Below, in pieces: positions 33,254 through 42,381 of a stretch of 64,000 bases of DNA. The stretch spans positions 7,036,001-7,100,000 of the forward strand of contig JACJDG010000003.1 in NCBI GenBank assembly GCA_016432725.1, read 5' to 3'. The translations under genes were made by a program, and so were the position numbers. Under the pieces are notes generated by a model that did no database searches, was not told the DNA's origin, and was given only the letters and a program-made list of their open reading frames with translations. The stretch is from Streptomyces sp. DHE7-1 (GTDB taxonomy: Bacteria > Actinomycetota > Actinomycetes > Streptomycetales > Streptomycetaceae). Numbering within the stretch: position 1 is the first letter of the stretch; each line of letters opens with the position of its first letter.

Positions 33254-34351
33254 ATGTCGATGGTCGGCAACCTGCGCAAAGTCGCGTATCTGACGCGGCG
33301 TGGCCGACGCCGTGTGGACCTCAGCCACCCCGCCCGCTCGCCGCTCGGCTCGACGGTGGTCAACTGCGTCGTCTACCGCGACGGCGTCCGCCAGCCGGAA
33401 TCAGTGTCCGTGGAGGAAGCCGTCCGGCAGGTCCGCAAGCATCGGGACGGCTTCGTCTGGCTAGGTCTGCACGAACCCGGCGAGGAGCAGATCGCCGGGG
33501 TCGCGGAGCTGTTCGGCCTGCATCCCCTGGCAGTGGAAGACGCCGTGCACGCCCACCAGCGCCCGAAGGTCGAGCAGTACGGCGACGTGCTCTTCTCCGT
33601 CCTCAAGACGGTGACGTACGTGGAGCACACCGAACTGACCGCGACCAGCGAAGTGGTCGACACCGGCGAGATCATGGTCTTCACCGGACCCGATTTCGTC
33701 GTCACCGTCCGGCACGGCCGGCACGGCTCCCTCGGCCCCCTGCGCGAGGAACTCGAGGCCGAACCGGAACAGCTCGCCAAGGGGCCCTCCGCGGTGCTGC
33801 ACGCCATCGCGGACCACGTCGTCGACGAGTATGTAACGGTCGCGGACTCCGTGCAGAACGACATCGAACAGGTGGAGACCGACGTCTTCTCCCCGCACAG
33901 CCCGCGCAACGCCGACGCCGGCCGTATCTACCAGCTCAAGCGTGAACTTCTCGAACTCAAACGAGCCGTGGTCCCGCTGGCCCTCCCACTCGACCGACTC
34001 GGCACCGAGCCGCGCAACTGCCTCGACAAGGAAATACAGGCGTACTTCAGGGACGTCTCCGACCACCTCACCCGCGTCACCGAGCAGGTCCACGCCTTCG
34101 ACGCTCTGCTCGACTCCATCCTCCAAGCCCACCTCGCGCAGGTGACCGTCGGCCAGAACGAAGACATGCGCAAGATCACCTCGTGGGCCGCGATCGTCGC
34201 TGTACCCACCATGGTCTGCGGCGTCTACGGCATGAACTTCGACCACATGCCCGAGTTGCGCTGGCGCTTCGGCTATCCCCTCGTTCTCGGAGTCATCACT
34301 GCCGCCTGCTTCGTCATTCACCGCGGATTTCGACGCAACGGTTGGCTCTAG
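33254..34351 (+). CDS. corA: CorA-family Mg2+/Co2+ transporter
   Basis: 365 residues: a long soluble N-terminal funnel (FVWLGLHEPGEEQIAGVAEL, HPLAVEDAVHAHQRPKVEQY, long helical coil at 190-290) followed by two C-terminal TM helices. The signature YGMNF loop lies between them (AAIVAVPTMVCGVYGMNFDHMP). ATG 33254 is seven bases after GGAGG. Works as a pentameric, Mg2+-gated channel for divalent cations. 33002-33253 upstream has no array of the K+ type. Confidence 0.92.
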   Translation: MSMVGNLRKVAYLTRRGRRRVDLSHPARSPLGSTVVNCVVYRDGVRQPESVSVEEAVRQVRKHRDGFVWLGLHEPGEEQIAGVAELFGLHPLAVEDAVHAHQRPKVEQYGDVLFSVLKTVTYVEHTELTATSEVVDTGEIMVFTGPDFVVTVRHGRHGSLGPLREELEAEPEQLAKGPSAVLHAIADHVVDEYVTVADSVQNDIEQVETDVFSPHSPRNADAGRIYQLKRELLELKRAVVPLALPLDRLGTEPRNCLDKEIQAYFRDVSDHLTRVTEQVHAFDALLDSILQAHLAQVTVGQNEDMRKITSWAAIVAVPTMVCGVYGMNFDHMPELRWRFGYPLVLGVITAACFVIHRGFRRNGWL

Positions 34352-34697
34352 CTCTCAGCCGCAAGGGCCACCAGCAGCACGGCACCTCTTCGCCCAAGCG
34401 CGGGTAACGAAGAGGGATCTTCAACGCATGCGGATGGCGGCGGAGGTCCAAGGCTGCTCGGCCAGAGACATGCCGCCGCGACCCCGTACGGCCGCAGCGC
34501 CCGGCCGGCTGCCCGGCAGTACGAGGTGAGGATGTACTCCGAGCCCACGGCGAATCCTGAGAGCGCTGACGTGCCGAACGAATCCCATGAACTGTTCTGT
34601 GGGTCCCGTGAGCCGCACGCGGCCCTCGATCCCCGGGCGGGCCGGTGTCCCCTCCTTCGCCGACCCGCATGCCCGGGGCAGCCGGCTACCGGCGTGC
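34352..34697. other. Gap between converging corA and kup, no supported gene
   Basis: Nothing with coding character is evident in six frames. The stretch 34636-34682 has short GC inverted segments (CCCCGGGCGGGC, later GCATGCCCGGGGC) that could terminate kup or corA, but no clean stem stands out. Confidence 0.4.
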
Positions 34698-36668
34698 CTA
34701 CACTTCGATGTGCGAGCCCATGATGACGGTGCGGTCTCGGGGGAGGCCGAAGTACTCGGCGGCGTCCGCGGTGATGTAGGAGGTGGCGATGAAAAGCCGC
34801 TTCCGCCAGGGTGCCATCGTCGGTGCCTTGCCGCGCCGCAGCTCGATCTTCGACAGGAAGTAGGACGCCTGGTCGAGCTGCAACGGCCCTTCGGTCTGTG
34901 CCGGATCGAGCATGGCCAGGATGCTGGGTACGTCCGGGGTCTCCATGTAGCCGAACCGGGCGGTGACGTGGATGATCCCGTCGTCGCTGTAGCCGAGGTC
35001 GTCGACGACGATCCGCTGGTCGGCCGAGACGCGCGGCACGGGCTCGGTCTTGAGGGCGAGGATCACCACTTGGTCGTGCCGTACGTGGTTGTGTTCGACG
35101 TTGGCCCGCATGGCCAGGGGCGTGGTCTGCTTGCCCCGGTTGAGGAACACGGCCGTGCCGGGGACCCGCAGCGTCGACACCACTCCACTGCGGAGGCGGT
35201 CGATGAACTCGGGCAGCGGACTCTCCTGGCGGACACGTTCGGCGGTGACGAGTTCGCGGCCGCGTTGCCAGGTGGTCATGACGGTGAACGCGGTGAGACC
35301 GATCAGCAGCGGCAGCCACGCGCCGTGGACGAGCTTCGTCAGGTTGGCCGCCACGAACAGCAGGTCCACGAAGAGCAGCATGGTCGCGCCGACGGCGATC
35401 AGCCACTTGGGCGTGCCCCACTTGGCACGGGCGACGTAGAAGAACAGCAGGGTGGTGATGGTGATGGTGCCGGTGACCGCCATGCCGAACGCGAAGGCCA
35501 GTGCCGTGGAGCTGCGGAACGCGAAGACGAGGGTGAGGACCGAGACCATGAGCAGCCAGTTGATCCAGGGGACGTAGATCTGGCCGATGGTGGATTCGGA
35601 GGTGTGAGCGATCCGCAGCCTCGGCAGGTAGCCGAGCTGTGCGGCCTGCGAGGTGACCGAGTACGCGCCGGTGATCACCGCCTGGGAGGCGATCACCGTG
35701 GCGGCCGTGGCCAGCAGGACCATCGGCCACCTGCCCCAGTGAGGCACGAGCAGGAAGAACGGGCTGCTGATGTTGCGGGGATCGGCGAGGATCAGCGCGC
35801 CCTGGCCGAAGTAGCTCAAAATGCACGCCGGGAAGACGAGGAACATCCAACCGCGCGTGATGGCCCGCCGGCCGAAGTGCCCCATGTCCGCGTAGAGCGC
35901 CTCTGCGCCGGTGACCGCGAGCACGACCGCGGCCAGGGCGAAGAAGGCGGTGCCGATGTGGCCGAACAGGAAACCCAGGGCATACGTGGGCGACAACGCC
36001 CTGAGGATCGCCGGGTGGTCGATGATGCCGACCACGCCGCAAGCGCCGATGACCACGAACCAGGCCACCATGACCGGCCCGAACATCCGGCCCACCGCCG
36101 CGGTTCCTCTGCGCTGCACCACGAACAGCAGGACGATGATCACCGCGGTGATCGGCACGACCGCGCTCTCCAGCGACGGCTGGACGACCTTGAGCCCCTC
36201 AACCGCGGACAGCACCGAGATCGCTGGAGTGATCATGCTGTCTCCGAAGAACAGCGAAGCGCCGAAGACGCCCAGTGCGGCCAGCACGGCCGTCGCCCGC
36301 CGGCCACGCTGCGAGCCCCACCGCCGTACGAGGGTGATCAGGGCCATGATGCCGCCCTCGCCGTCGTTGTCGGCGCGCATCGCCAACAGCACGTACGTGA
36401 CCGTCACGATGATCATCACCGACCAGAACACCAGCGAGACCACCCCGTACACGTTCTGCGTACTGACGGGGACAGGGTGCGGGTCGCTCGGGTTGAACAC
36501 GGTCTGGAGGGTGTAGATCGGGCTGGTACCGATGTCGCCGAAGACCACGCCGAGAGCACCGATCACCACCGCGAGGCGCACCGATTCATGCACGCTCACA
36601 CCATGATTCTCCGGCGACCGCGATGCGGATCCGCCGCTCGATGCGGCCTCGTGCCGGGGATCGGCCAT
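34698..36668 (-). CDS. kup: Kup/Trk-type low-affinity K+ transporter
   Basis: 656 residues from ATG 36668. About twelve TM helices beginning with LGVVFGDIGTSPIYTLQTVF, the Kup signature. Others are DNDGEGGIMALITLVRR, FGDSMITPAISVLSAVEGL and HWGRWPMVLLATAATVIASQ, then VPGTAVFLNRGKQTTP and a C-terminal soluble domain ending in SHIEV. A K+/H+ symporter, giving the region a third independent K+ uptake system besides Kdp and KimA. Its upstream region has no recognisable array. Confidence 0.95.
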   Translation of the reverse strand: MADPRHEAASSGGSASRSPENHGVSVHESVRLAVVIGALGVVFGDIGTSPIYTLQTVFNPSDPHPVPVSTQNVYGVVSLVFWSVMIIVTVTYVLLAMRADNDGEGGIMALITLVRRWGSQRGRRATAVLAALGVFGASLFFGDSMITPAISVLSAVEGLKVVQPSLESAVVPITAVIIVLLFVVQRRGTAAVGRMFGPVMVAWFVVIGACGVVGIIDHPAILRALSPTYALGFLFGHIGTAFFALAAVVLAVTGAEALYADMGHFGRRAITRGWMFLVFPACILSYFGQGALILADPRNISSPFFLLVPHWGRWPMVLLATAATVIASQAVITGAYSVTSQAAQLGYLPRLRIAHTSESTIGQIYVPWINWLLMVSVLTLVFAFRSSTALAFAFGMAVTGTITITTLLFFYVARAKWGTPKWLIAVGATMLLFVDLLFVAANLTKLVHGAWLPLLIGLTAFTVMTTWQRGRELVTAERVRQESPLPEFIDRLRSGVVSTLRVPGTAVFLNRGKQTTPLAMRANVEHNHVRHDQVVILALKTEPVPRVSADQRIVVDDLGYSDDGIIHVTARFGYMETPDVPSILAMLDPAQTEGPLQLDQASYFLSKIELRRGKAPTMAPWRKRLFIATSYITADAAEYFGLPRDRTVIMGSHIEV

Positions 36669-36870
36669 GGCATTCTCCTCAGCGCGGGCCGCTGTGACTC
36701 AGACGAGGTGTGCTGTCAGGTGCGCTACGCCGCGACGATACCGATCAATTGCACAATCGTTCGTAGCGCACGCCGATGCGTGCGAGCCGGGTGCGAACCG
36801 CCGGGCAACTCAGCAAGCGGTCAGCGTGAATCCGCTGATGAATGGTAAGCGTTGGCCGGAGGGCGAGCCG

Positions 36871-36937
36871 TTGTAGGGTGAGAGGACAGCCCTTGACCCG
36901 CAGAAAGCGGGCAGGGAGCGAATTCTGGGAGTGCTGA
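36871..36937 (+). promoter_or_regulatory. panD leader, conserved with the remnant at 2440-2504
   Basis: The segment TTGACCCGCAGAAAGCGGGC at about 36884 holds a small hairpin (CCCGC, AGAAA, GCGGG) and then GGGAGCG. The same leader, with changes that weaken the stem, precedes the panD fragment at 2505. Conservation in two copies suggests the leader was duplicated with the gene; no riboswitch class is recognised. Confidence 0.45.
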
Positions 36938-37357
36938 ATGCTTCGTACCGTATTCAAGTCCAAGATCCACCGCGCCACCGTCACCCAGGCCGACCTGCAC
37001 TACGTGGGATCCGTGACCATCGACGCGGACCTGCTCGACGCCGCCGACCTGCTGCCCGGTGAGCTCGTGCACATCGTGGACATCACCAACGGCGCCCGCC
37101 TGGAGACGTACGTCATCGAGGGGGAGCGCGGGTCCGGGGTCGTCGGGATCAACGGGGCGGCCGCCCACCTCGTGCACCCGGGGGATCTGGTGATCATCAT
37201 CAGCTACGCTCAGGTGACCGACGCCGAGGCGCGGGAGCTGAAGCCGCGGGTGGTGCACGTGGACGGCGACAACCGGATCGTCGAGCTCGGCGCCGACCCG
37301 TCCGCGCCGGTGCCCGGCTCGGACCAGCAGCGCAGCCCGCAGGCCGTTCCGGCCTGA
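36938..37357 (+). CDS. panD: Aspartate 1-decarboxylase, pyruvoyl enzyme
   Basis: 139 residues: MLRTVFKSKIHRATVTQADL then HYVGSVTIDADLLDAADL. Gly24-Ser25 (in YVGSVTID) is the self-cleavage site that makes the pyruvoyl group. Also TNGARLETYVIEGERGSGVV, INGAAAHLVHPGDLVIIISY and a final PRVVHVDGDNRIV. Decarboxylates aspartate to beta-alanine for pantothenate and CoA. Length fits the family. A GNAT gene follows 31 bases downstream. Confidence 0.97.
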   Translation: MLRTVFKSKIHRATVTQADLHYVGSVTIDADLLDAADLLPGELVHIVDITNGARLETYVIEGERGSGVVGINGAAAHLVHPGDLVIIISYAQVTDAEARELKPRVVHVDGDNRIVELGADPSAPVPGSDQQRSPQAVPA

Positions 37358-37388
37358 CCGGGGACGACGACCAGGAGCGTGCGTACCC

Positions 37389-37736
37389 ATGACTGACATC
37401 GAGATCCGCGACGACCGGGCGGCGGGCCGGCTGGAGGCCGTCGGTGACGGCGGCGAAGTCGTCGGTCACATCGAGTACTTCGTCCTCGAGTCGCCCGCGC
37501 GCGCCCTGGTCCCGGTCCACACCGTCGTCGAGCCGGCCCACGAGGGCAAGGGCATCGCCGGCTCCCTGGCCCGCGAACTGTACGCCGTCGCCGAGCGCGA
37601 GGGCGTCCCGGTCGCCCCGCTGTGCCCGTACGTCGTGAAGTGGGCCGAGCGCCACCCCGAGGTCGCCCCGCCGGCCGACCCGGAACTGCTCGCCGCCGCC
37701 AAGGACTGGCTGCGGGCCCACCCCGGCCGCTTCTGA
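37389..37736 (+). CDS. Small GNAT-type N-acetyltransferase (YjdJ/Gtn10-like)
   Basis: 115 residues. Short GNAT of the PF14542 kind: GEVVGHIEYFVL, VPVHTVVEPAHEGKGIAGSL (acetyl-CoA loop with EGKGIA), and LCPYVVKWAERHPE at the end. ATG 37389 follows CAGGAGCG. It lies immediately after panD, probably in one transcript. In enterobacteria an unrelated GNAT, PanZ, triggers PanD maturation; this protein belongs to a different subfamily, so a similar role is only a thought. Confidence 0.88.
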   Translation: MTDIEIRDDRAAGRLEAVGDGGEVVGHIEYFVLESPARALVPVHTVVEPAHEGKGIAGSLARELYAVAEREGVPVAPLCPYVVKWAERHPEVAPPADPELLAAAKDWLRAHPGRF

Positions 37737-37774
37737 GGCGGGCGTACCGGACCACACAGGCTGCGAATTCCACG

Positions 37775-38424
37775 ATGCTCGCGCTCCTGCACACCTCACC
37801 CGTGCACGTCCCGGTCTTCGACGCCTTGCGCGACACCGGTCACCCGGGCTGGAACTGCGGCACTTCGTCGACGAGGAACTGCTGGAGCGGGCCCGGCGGG
37901 ACGGTCCCGAGGCGGTCGTCGCGGATGTGGGCGAGGTCCTCGGCCGCGCCGTGGGTGCCGGGGCGCGAGCGGTGCTGTGCACCTGCTCCACCATCGGCGG
38001 CGTCGCGGAGGCCCAAGCGGCCGCGGCCGGTGTACCGGTGCTGCGGGTCGACCGGCCGATGGCGGCCGCCGCCGTGGCCGCGGGCCCGCGCGTCACCGTC
38101 CTCGCCGCCCTGCGCAGCACCCTCGGCCCCACCGCCGATCTCGTCGAGGAGGAGGCGCGCCGGGCCGGCCGGCCCGTCTCCGTCCGCACCGTGCTGGTCG
38201 ACGGGGCCTGGGACCACTTCACGGCCGGAGCCACCGAGGCCTACGTACGGCGGGTCGCGGCCGCCGCGGACGCGGTCACCGGCACCGATGTGATCGTCCT
38301 CGCCCAGGCCTCCATGGCCCCGGCCCAGCGAATGGTCTCGACGGCGGTTCCGGTGCTGTCCAGTCCCCGGCCGGGTCTGGCCGCCGGCGCCGCGGCCGTC
38401 GCGGCGGCGGTGCGCGAGCGCTGA
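37775..38424 (+). CDS. Aspartate/glutamate racemase-superfamily protein (one-base frame break)
   Basis: About 216 residues after adding one G to the run at 37846-37848, which joins MLALLHTSPVHVPVFDALRD and TGHPG to LELRHFVDEELLERARRDGP. Contains VLCTCSTIGGVAE with the Cys of this fold, VLRVDRPMAAAAV, VTVLAALRSTLGPT and DVIVLAQASMAPAQ. The Cys pair CTCST and ASMA are typical of the Asp/Glu/hydantoin racemase superfamily. Substrate unknown. Confidence 0.75.
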
Positions 38425-38465
38425 GCGCGGCTCCGACGGAACGGAGGCCGTTGTCGCGGCGAGGG

Positions 38466-38790
38466 TGTCGAGGTGCCGAGGGCGGTGCGGGCCGGGCAGC
38501 GGTTGCCGTGGCGGTGGTGCGTGGCCGGTGGGCGTGGGGTTCCGCCGGGACGGTGGGCTGTTGCCGTGGCTTGCGGGGTGTCGGGGCGCTGAGTGCGAGT
38601 GCGCGCCGGAGCCGCCGTTGCCTGGGCTGGGGCGCGGGGCCGTTGGGCGTGGGGTTTCGCCGGGACGGGTCGAGGTCGAGGTCGTGGCTTGCGGGTGTCG
38701 GGGCGCCGAGTGCGAATGCGCGCCGGAGCCGCCGTTGCCTGGGCTGGGGCGCGGGGCCGTTGAGCGTGGGGTACCTCAGACGGTGGCCGT
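38466..38790. repeat. Imperfect tandem repeat of about 117 bp
   Basis: A unit containing TCGGGGCGC, GAGTGCGA, GCGCCGGAGCCGCCGTTGCC and GGGGCCGTTG starts at 38581 and again at 38698, with the second copy about 95 percent alike by eye. A third, more worn partial copy precedes at about 38480-38560. No convincing coding frame. The rest of 38425-38965 is also without a supported gene. Confidence 0.7.
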
Positions 38791-38965
38791 CGCGGCGGTG
38801 ACGGCGCCGGGCCCTGAGAACGCGGAGGCGCCCGGCAGCGGCGGTCGGTGACAGCCGGTGGGGATGCGGGTCAGCACCCCGCGCCTCCACTCGGGCGCGT
38901 TCCGTGTCGCCGTCGGGTGAGTGGCCGAGCGGCCCTCGGGTAGGCGGGGGAGTAGTCCAGAGGCG

Positions 38966-39258
38966 ATGACGTACAGCGACCGCCGGAGGCCATTCATGAC
39001 CAGCCCGCACCCCGACCCCGTACCCCCGGCCCGACCCCGGGCCCGGGTCCCACCCCGCCGGATCCCTACCCGAGCCCGGTCCCGCCGCCCGCGCCGGGGC
39101 CCGAGCCGACTCCGCCGGGCCCGGGACCCGACCCCACACCGCCTCCGGCGCCCCGGCCCCGGCCCGCCGGAGCCCTCCCCGTCCCCGATCCCCCGGGCCC
39201 CGAGCCGGTCCCGAGCCCTGAACCCGGGCCGCCCCTGACCAGGGGACTCAGGTTCTGA
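38966..39258 (+). CDS. Proline-rich small protein (one-base frame break)
   Basis: ATG 38966 starts MTYSDRRRPFMTSPHPDPVP. Adding one C to the run at 39023-39027 gives a long Pro/Gly/Asp repeat (GPTPGPGPTPPDPYPSPVPP, PGPEPTPPGPGPDPTPPP, DPPGPEPVPSPEPGPP) ending LTRGLRF at TGA 39256-39258, about 97 residues. No other frame keeps such a pattern. Similar proline-rich conserved proteins of unknown function occur in Streptomyces. No signal peptide. Likely an unstructured polypeptide. Confidence 0.6.
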
Positions 39259-39339
39259 CGGCCCCGGAACCTGAGGAGGGCACCACCTGAGAGGGGCGTA
39301 CGAGGGTGATCTGAGAGGGGCGCGCGAGGGGCGCGAAAG

Positions 39340-39387
39340 TGGGGCGGGGGATCGGTGCGCGACCGTGGCGCCACCGTCCCCGCCCCA
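39340..39387. terminator. Hairpin downstream of gnd
   Basis: Arms TGGGGCGGGG (39340-39349) and CCCCGCCCCA (39378-39387), with an inner GTGGCGCCAC palindrome in the loop. Located 14 bases beyond the gnd stop; probably a terminator for gnd. Confidence 0.55.
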
Positions 39388-39400
39388 AGAGCGGGGAGCG

Positions 39401-40840
39401 CTACGCGCCGACCTCCGACCGGTCCCCGCCCCACAGCGTGTGGAACGACCCGTCCTGGTCGACCCGCCGGTACGTGTGCGCCCCGAAGAAGTCCCGCTGG
39501 CCCTGCGTCAGGGCCGCCGGCAGGCGCTCGGCGCGCAGCGCGTCGTAGTAGGCGAGCGCCGCCGCGAAGCCGGGCGTCGGCACGCCCTGCCGGGTGGCCG
39601 CGATGATCACCTCGCGCCAGTCGTCCTGGGCCGCGGCGATCTCCTGCGCGAACGTCTTGTCCGACAGCAGGCTGGGCAGGTCCGGCCGGGCGTCGTACGC
39701 GGCGCGGATGCGGTCGAGGAAGGCCGCTCGGATGATGCAGCCGCCGCGCCAGATCGCCGATACCGCGCCGAGGTCGATGTCCCAGTCGTACTCCTCGCTG
39801 CCCGCCGCGATCTCGTGGAAGCCCTGCGTGTACGACACGATCTTGGACGCGTACAGCGCCTGCTCCACCCGGTCCGCGAAGGCGGCGGCCTCCGCCTCGC
39901 CGAGCGGCGACGGCTTCGGCCCGGCGAGGTCCCGGGACGCCTCGCGCAGCGCCGCGTGACCCGACAGGGACCGGGCGAACACCGCCTCGGCGATGCCCGA
40001 CACCGGCACGCCCAGGTCCAGCGCGATCTGCACGGTCCAGCGGCCGGTGCCCTTCTGCTCGGCCTGGTCCACCACCACGTCCACGAACGGCTTGCCGGTG
40101 GCCGCGTCCACGTGGGACAGCACCTCGGCCGTGATCTCGATCAGGTACGAGTCCAGGCGCCCGGTGTTCCAGGTGCGGAAGATCTCCGCGATCTGCGCGG
40201 GGGAGTACCCGGCGACGTCGCGCAGGAGCTGGTAGGCCTCGCCGATGAGCTGCATGTCGGCGTACTCGATGCCGTTGTGCACCATCTTCACGAAGTGACC
40301 GGCGCCGTCGGGGCCGACGTGCGTCACACAGGGCGACCCGTCCTTCGCCTTCGCGGAGATCTTCTCCAGCATCGGGCCCAGCGAGTCGTAGGACTCCCTC
40401 GGGCCGCCCGGCATGATGCTCGGCCCGTGCAGCGCGCCCTCCTCGCCGCCGGAGACGCCCATGCCCACGAAGTGGATGCCCTGCTCGCGCAGCGCCTTCT
40501 CGCGGCGGCGGGTGTCCGCGAAGTGCGCGTTCCCCCCGTCGATGATCATGTCACCGGGCTCCAGCAGCGGCGCGAACTCCTCGATCACCGCGTCCGTCGG
40601 CTCACCGGCCTTGACCATCACCACCAGCCGGCGCGGGCGCTCCAGCGCCGCCACGAACTCCTTGGCGGTCTCGGCCGCGATGAAGTCGCCCTCGCTTCCG
40701 AACTCCTCCACCAGCGCGTGCGTCCGCGACGCCGTACGGTTGTGCACGGCGACCGTGTAGCCGTTGCGCGCGAAGTTCCGGGCGAGATTGCGGCCCATGA
40801 CCGCGAGCCCGGTGACGCCGATCTGCGCTGAAGTGCTCAT
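39401..40840 (-). CDS. gnd: 6-phosphogluconate dehydrogenase (decarboxylating)
   Basis: 479 residues: NADP Rossmann fold GVTGLAVMGRNLARNFARNG, then VHNRT, the DGGNAHFADT segment, GMGVSGGEEGALHGPSIMPG (substrate signature), HVGPDGAGHFVKMVHNGIEY with catalytic Lys, and a C-terminal helical domain (RDFFGAHTYRRVDQDGSFH). Matches the long (about 480-residue) enteric/eukaryotic-type Gnd. Third step of the oxidative pentose phosphate pathway, giving ribulose-5-phosphate, CO2 and NADPH. ATG 40840 follows an AGGGAG site. Confidence 0.97.
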   Translation of the reverse strand: MSTSAQIGVTGLAVMGRNLARNFARNGYTVAVHNRTASRTHALVEEFGSEGDFIAAETAKEFVAALERPRRLVVMVKAGEPTDAVIEEFAPLLEPGDMIIDGGNAHFADTRRREKALREQGIHFVGMGVSGGEEGALHGPSIMPGGPRESYDSLGPMLEKISAKAKDGSPCVTHVGPDGAGHFVKMVHNGIEYADMQLIGEAYQLLRDVAGYSPAQIAEIFRTWNTGRLDSYLIEITAEVLSHVDAATGKPFVDVVVDQAEQKGTGRWTVQIALDLGVPVSGIAEAVFARSLSGHAALREASRDLAGPKPSPLGEAEAAAFADRVEQALYASKIVSYTQGFHEIAAGSEEYDWDIDLGAVSAIWRGGCIIRAAFLDRIRAAYDARPDLPSLLSDKTFAQEIAAAQDDWREVIIAATRQGVPTPGFAAALAYYDALRAERLPAALTQGQRDFFGAHTYRRVDQDGSFHTLWGGDRSEVGA

Positions 40841-41112
40841 ACCGCCTGCTCCCTAGCTGCCTCGTGACTACGGCTCCGTCGTGCGGACCCTCGCCCATCC
40901 TGACGTGCCGCTACGGCGAGCGCACATCCGACCCGCCACGCTTGTTTACGCACGGAACGCGTCAGTCGGCTCACCACGGCCCGCCCATGCCGTCAAGGAG
41001 GGTCCGTTCCCGGCCACTTGAACCGGACACGAGGCCGATTTCCCGTCTTGTCATGGCCTGTTCGCGGCGCTTACTTTTGCCGCTCCTGACGCAGGCCGAG
41101 GGGAATTCGGAC

Positions 41113-42381
41113 ATGGCCGTACGCGGCCGGCATCGCCGGTACCAGCCGAACAGGATCAACCGCGCCTCACTCACCGTCACGGCGGGCGGCGCCGGACTCG
41201 CGATCCCGCTGGTCGCCGCGGGTACCGCCGACGCGGCCGACGCGGCCACCTGGAACAAGGTCGCCGCCTGCGAGTCCAGCGGGAACTGGCACGTCAACAC
41301 CGGCAACGGCTACTACGGCGGGCTGCAGTTCACCCAGTCCACCTGGGAGGCCTACGGCGGCGCCCGGTACGCGCCGCGCGCCGACCTCGCCACCCGGGAC
41401 CAGCAGATCGCCGTCGCCGAGCACGTCCTCGACGGCCAGGGGCCGGGCGCCTGGCCGGCCTGCTCGGTACGGGCCGGGCTCGCCCAGGGCGGCGCGGCCC
41501 CGGACGTGCACACGGACGGGGCCGCGAGCCGCCCGGCGAAGACCGGGCCGACGCGGGACCCGCGGGGCGGGCACGACGTCCGGGACGTGAAGCCGCAGAC
41601 GACACCGCAGTCCCGCGCGGGCCGGGCCGAGATGTACACCGTGGTGCGGGGCGACACCCTGTCCGGCATCGCGGGCGAGCAGCACGTGCGCGGCGGCTGG
41701 CGGGGGCTGTACGAGGGCAACCGGGCCGTCATCGGCTCCGACCCCGACCTGATCCTGCCGGGCCAGCGGCTGGGCCTGCGCGCCACCGCCCCGCCGGCGT
41801 CCGACGCGCGCCCGCACACCGGCACCGCGTCCAAGGCGAAGCCGAAGTCCCCGAAGAAGAAGGAACCTTCGCGGAAGAGACCCGCGGAGAAGAAGCCCGC
41901 CGAGCGGCGGGAGCACCCGGCCGAGTCCCGGCACACCGAGCGGAGGACCCCGCGGCATCCGGCACCGTCCGGCGGCCACGCGCTCGTCGCCCCGGTGCAC
42001 GCGGGCATCGGCACCGGCTACCACGTGGCGGGGTCGCACTGGTCGAAGGGCTACCACACGGGCGTCGACTTCCTGGTGCCGACCGGTACCAGCGTCGAGG
42101 CGGCGGGCGCCGGGCAGGTGGTGTCCGCGGGCTGGGGCGGCTCCTACGGCTACCAGGTGGTGATCCGGCACTCCGGCGGGCACTACACCCAGTACGCCCA
42201 TCTGTCGGCGATCTCCGTGCGGGCCGGGCAGAGCGTCGCCGCGGGGCAGCGCATCGGCCGGTCCGGGTCCACCGGGAACGTCACGGGCCCGCATCTGCAC
42301 TTCGAGGTGCGGACCGGGCCCGGCTTCGGCTCCGACATCGACCCGATCGCCTATCTCCGGGCCGGCGGGGTCAGGATCTGA
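41113..42381 (+). CDS. Secreted Rpf-LysM-M23 cell-wall hydrolase
   Basis: 422 residues: basic N-terminus and hydrophobic signal (ASLTVTAGGAGLAIPLVAAG ending TADAADA), an Rpf lysozyme-like domain (WNKVAACESSGNWHVNTGNG, YYGGLQFTQSTWEAYGG, catalytic Glu in CESSGNW), a LysM (YTVVRGDTLSGIAGEQ to LILPGQRLGL), a Lys/Pro-rich linker, and an M23 endopeptidase domain with HTGVDF (about His315, Asp319) and HLHFEV (about His394, His396). All Zn ligands are present. It would cut both glycan and peptide bonds during growth or spore resuscitation. I looked for a ydaO-type c-di-AMP riboswitch, known before some Streptomyces rpf genes, and did not find it in 40841-41112. Confidence 0.93.
   Translation: MAVRGRHRRYQPNRINRASLTVTAGGAGLAIPLVAAGTADAADAATWNKVAACESSGNWHVNTGNGYYGGLQFTQSTWEAYGGARYAPRADLATRDQQIAVAEHVLDGQGPGAWPACSVRAGLAQGGAAPDVHTDGAASRPAKTGPTRDPRGGHDVRDVKPQTTPQSRAGRAEMYTVVRGDTLSGIAGEQHVRGGWRGLYEGNRAVIGSDPDLILPGQRLGLRATAPPASDARPHTGTASKAKPKSPKKKEPSRKRPAEKKPAERREHPAESRHTERRTPRHPAPSGGHALVAPVHAGIGTGYHVAGSHWSKGYHTGVDFLVPTGTSVEAAGAGQVVSAGWGGSYGYQVVIRHSGGHYTQYAHLSAISVRAGQSVAAGQRIGRSGSTGNVTGPHLHFEVRTGPGFGSDIDPIAYLRAGGVRI

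Noticed and set aside
38276..39139. Minus-strand open frame with Pro/Arg repeats
   Set aside because: It merely translates the tandem DNA repeat and the antisense of the proline-rich gene; no start signal and no family.
40841..41112. ydaO-type c-di-AMP riboswitch before the Rpf-M23 gene
   Set aside because: Such a switch precedes some Streptomyces rpf genes, but the conserved core segments were not found here.
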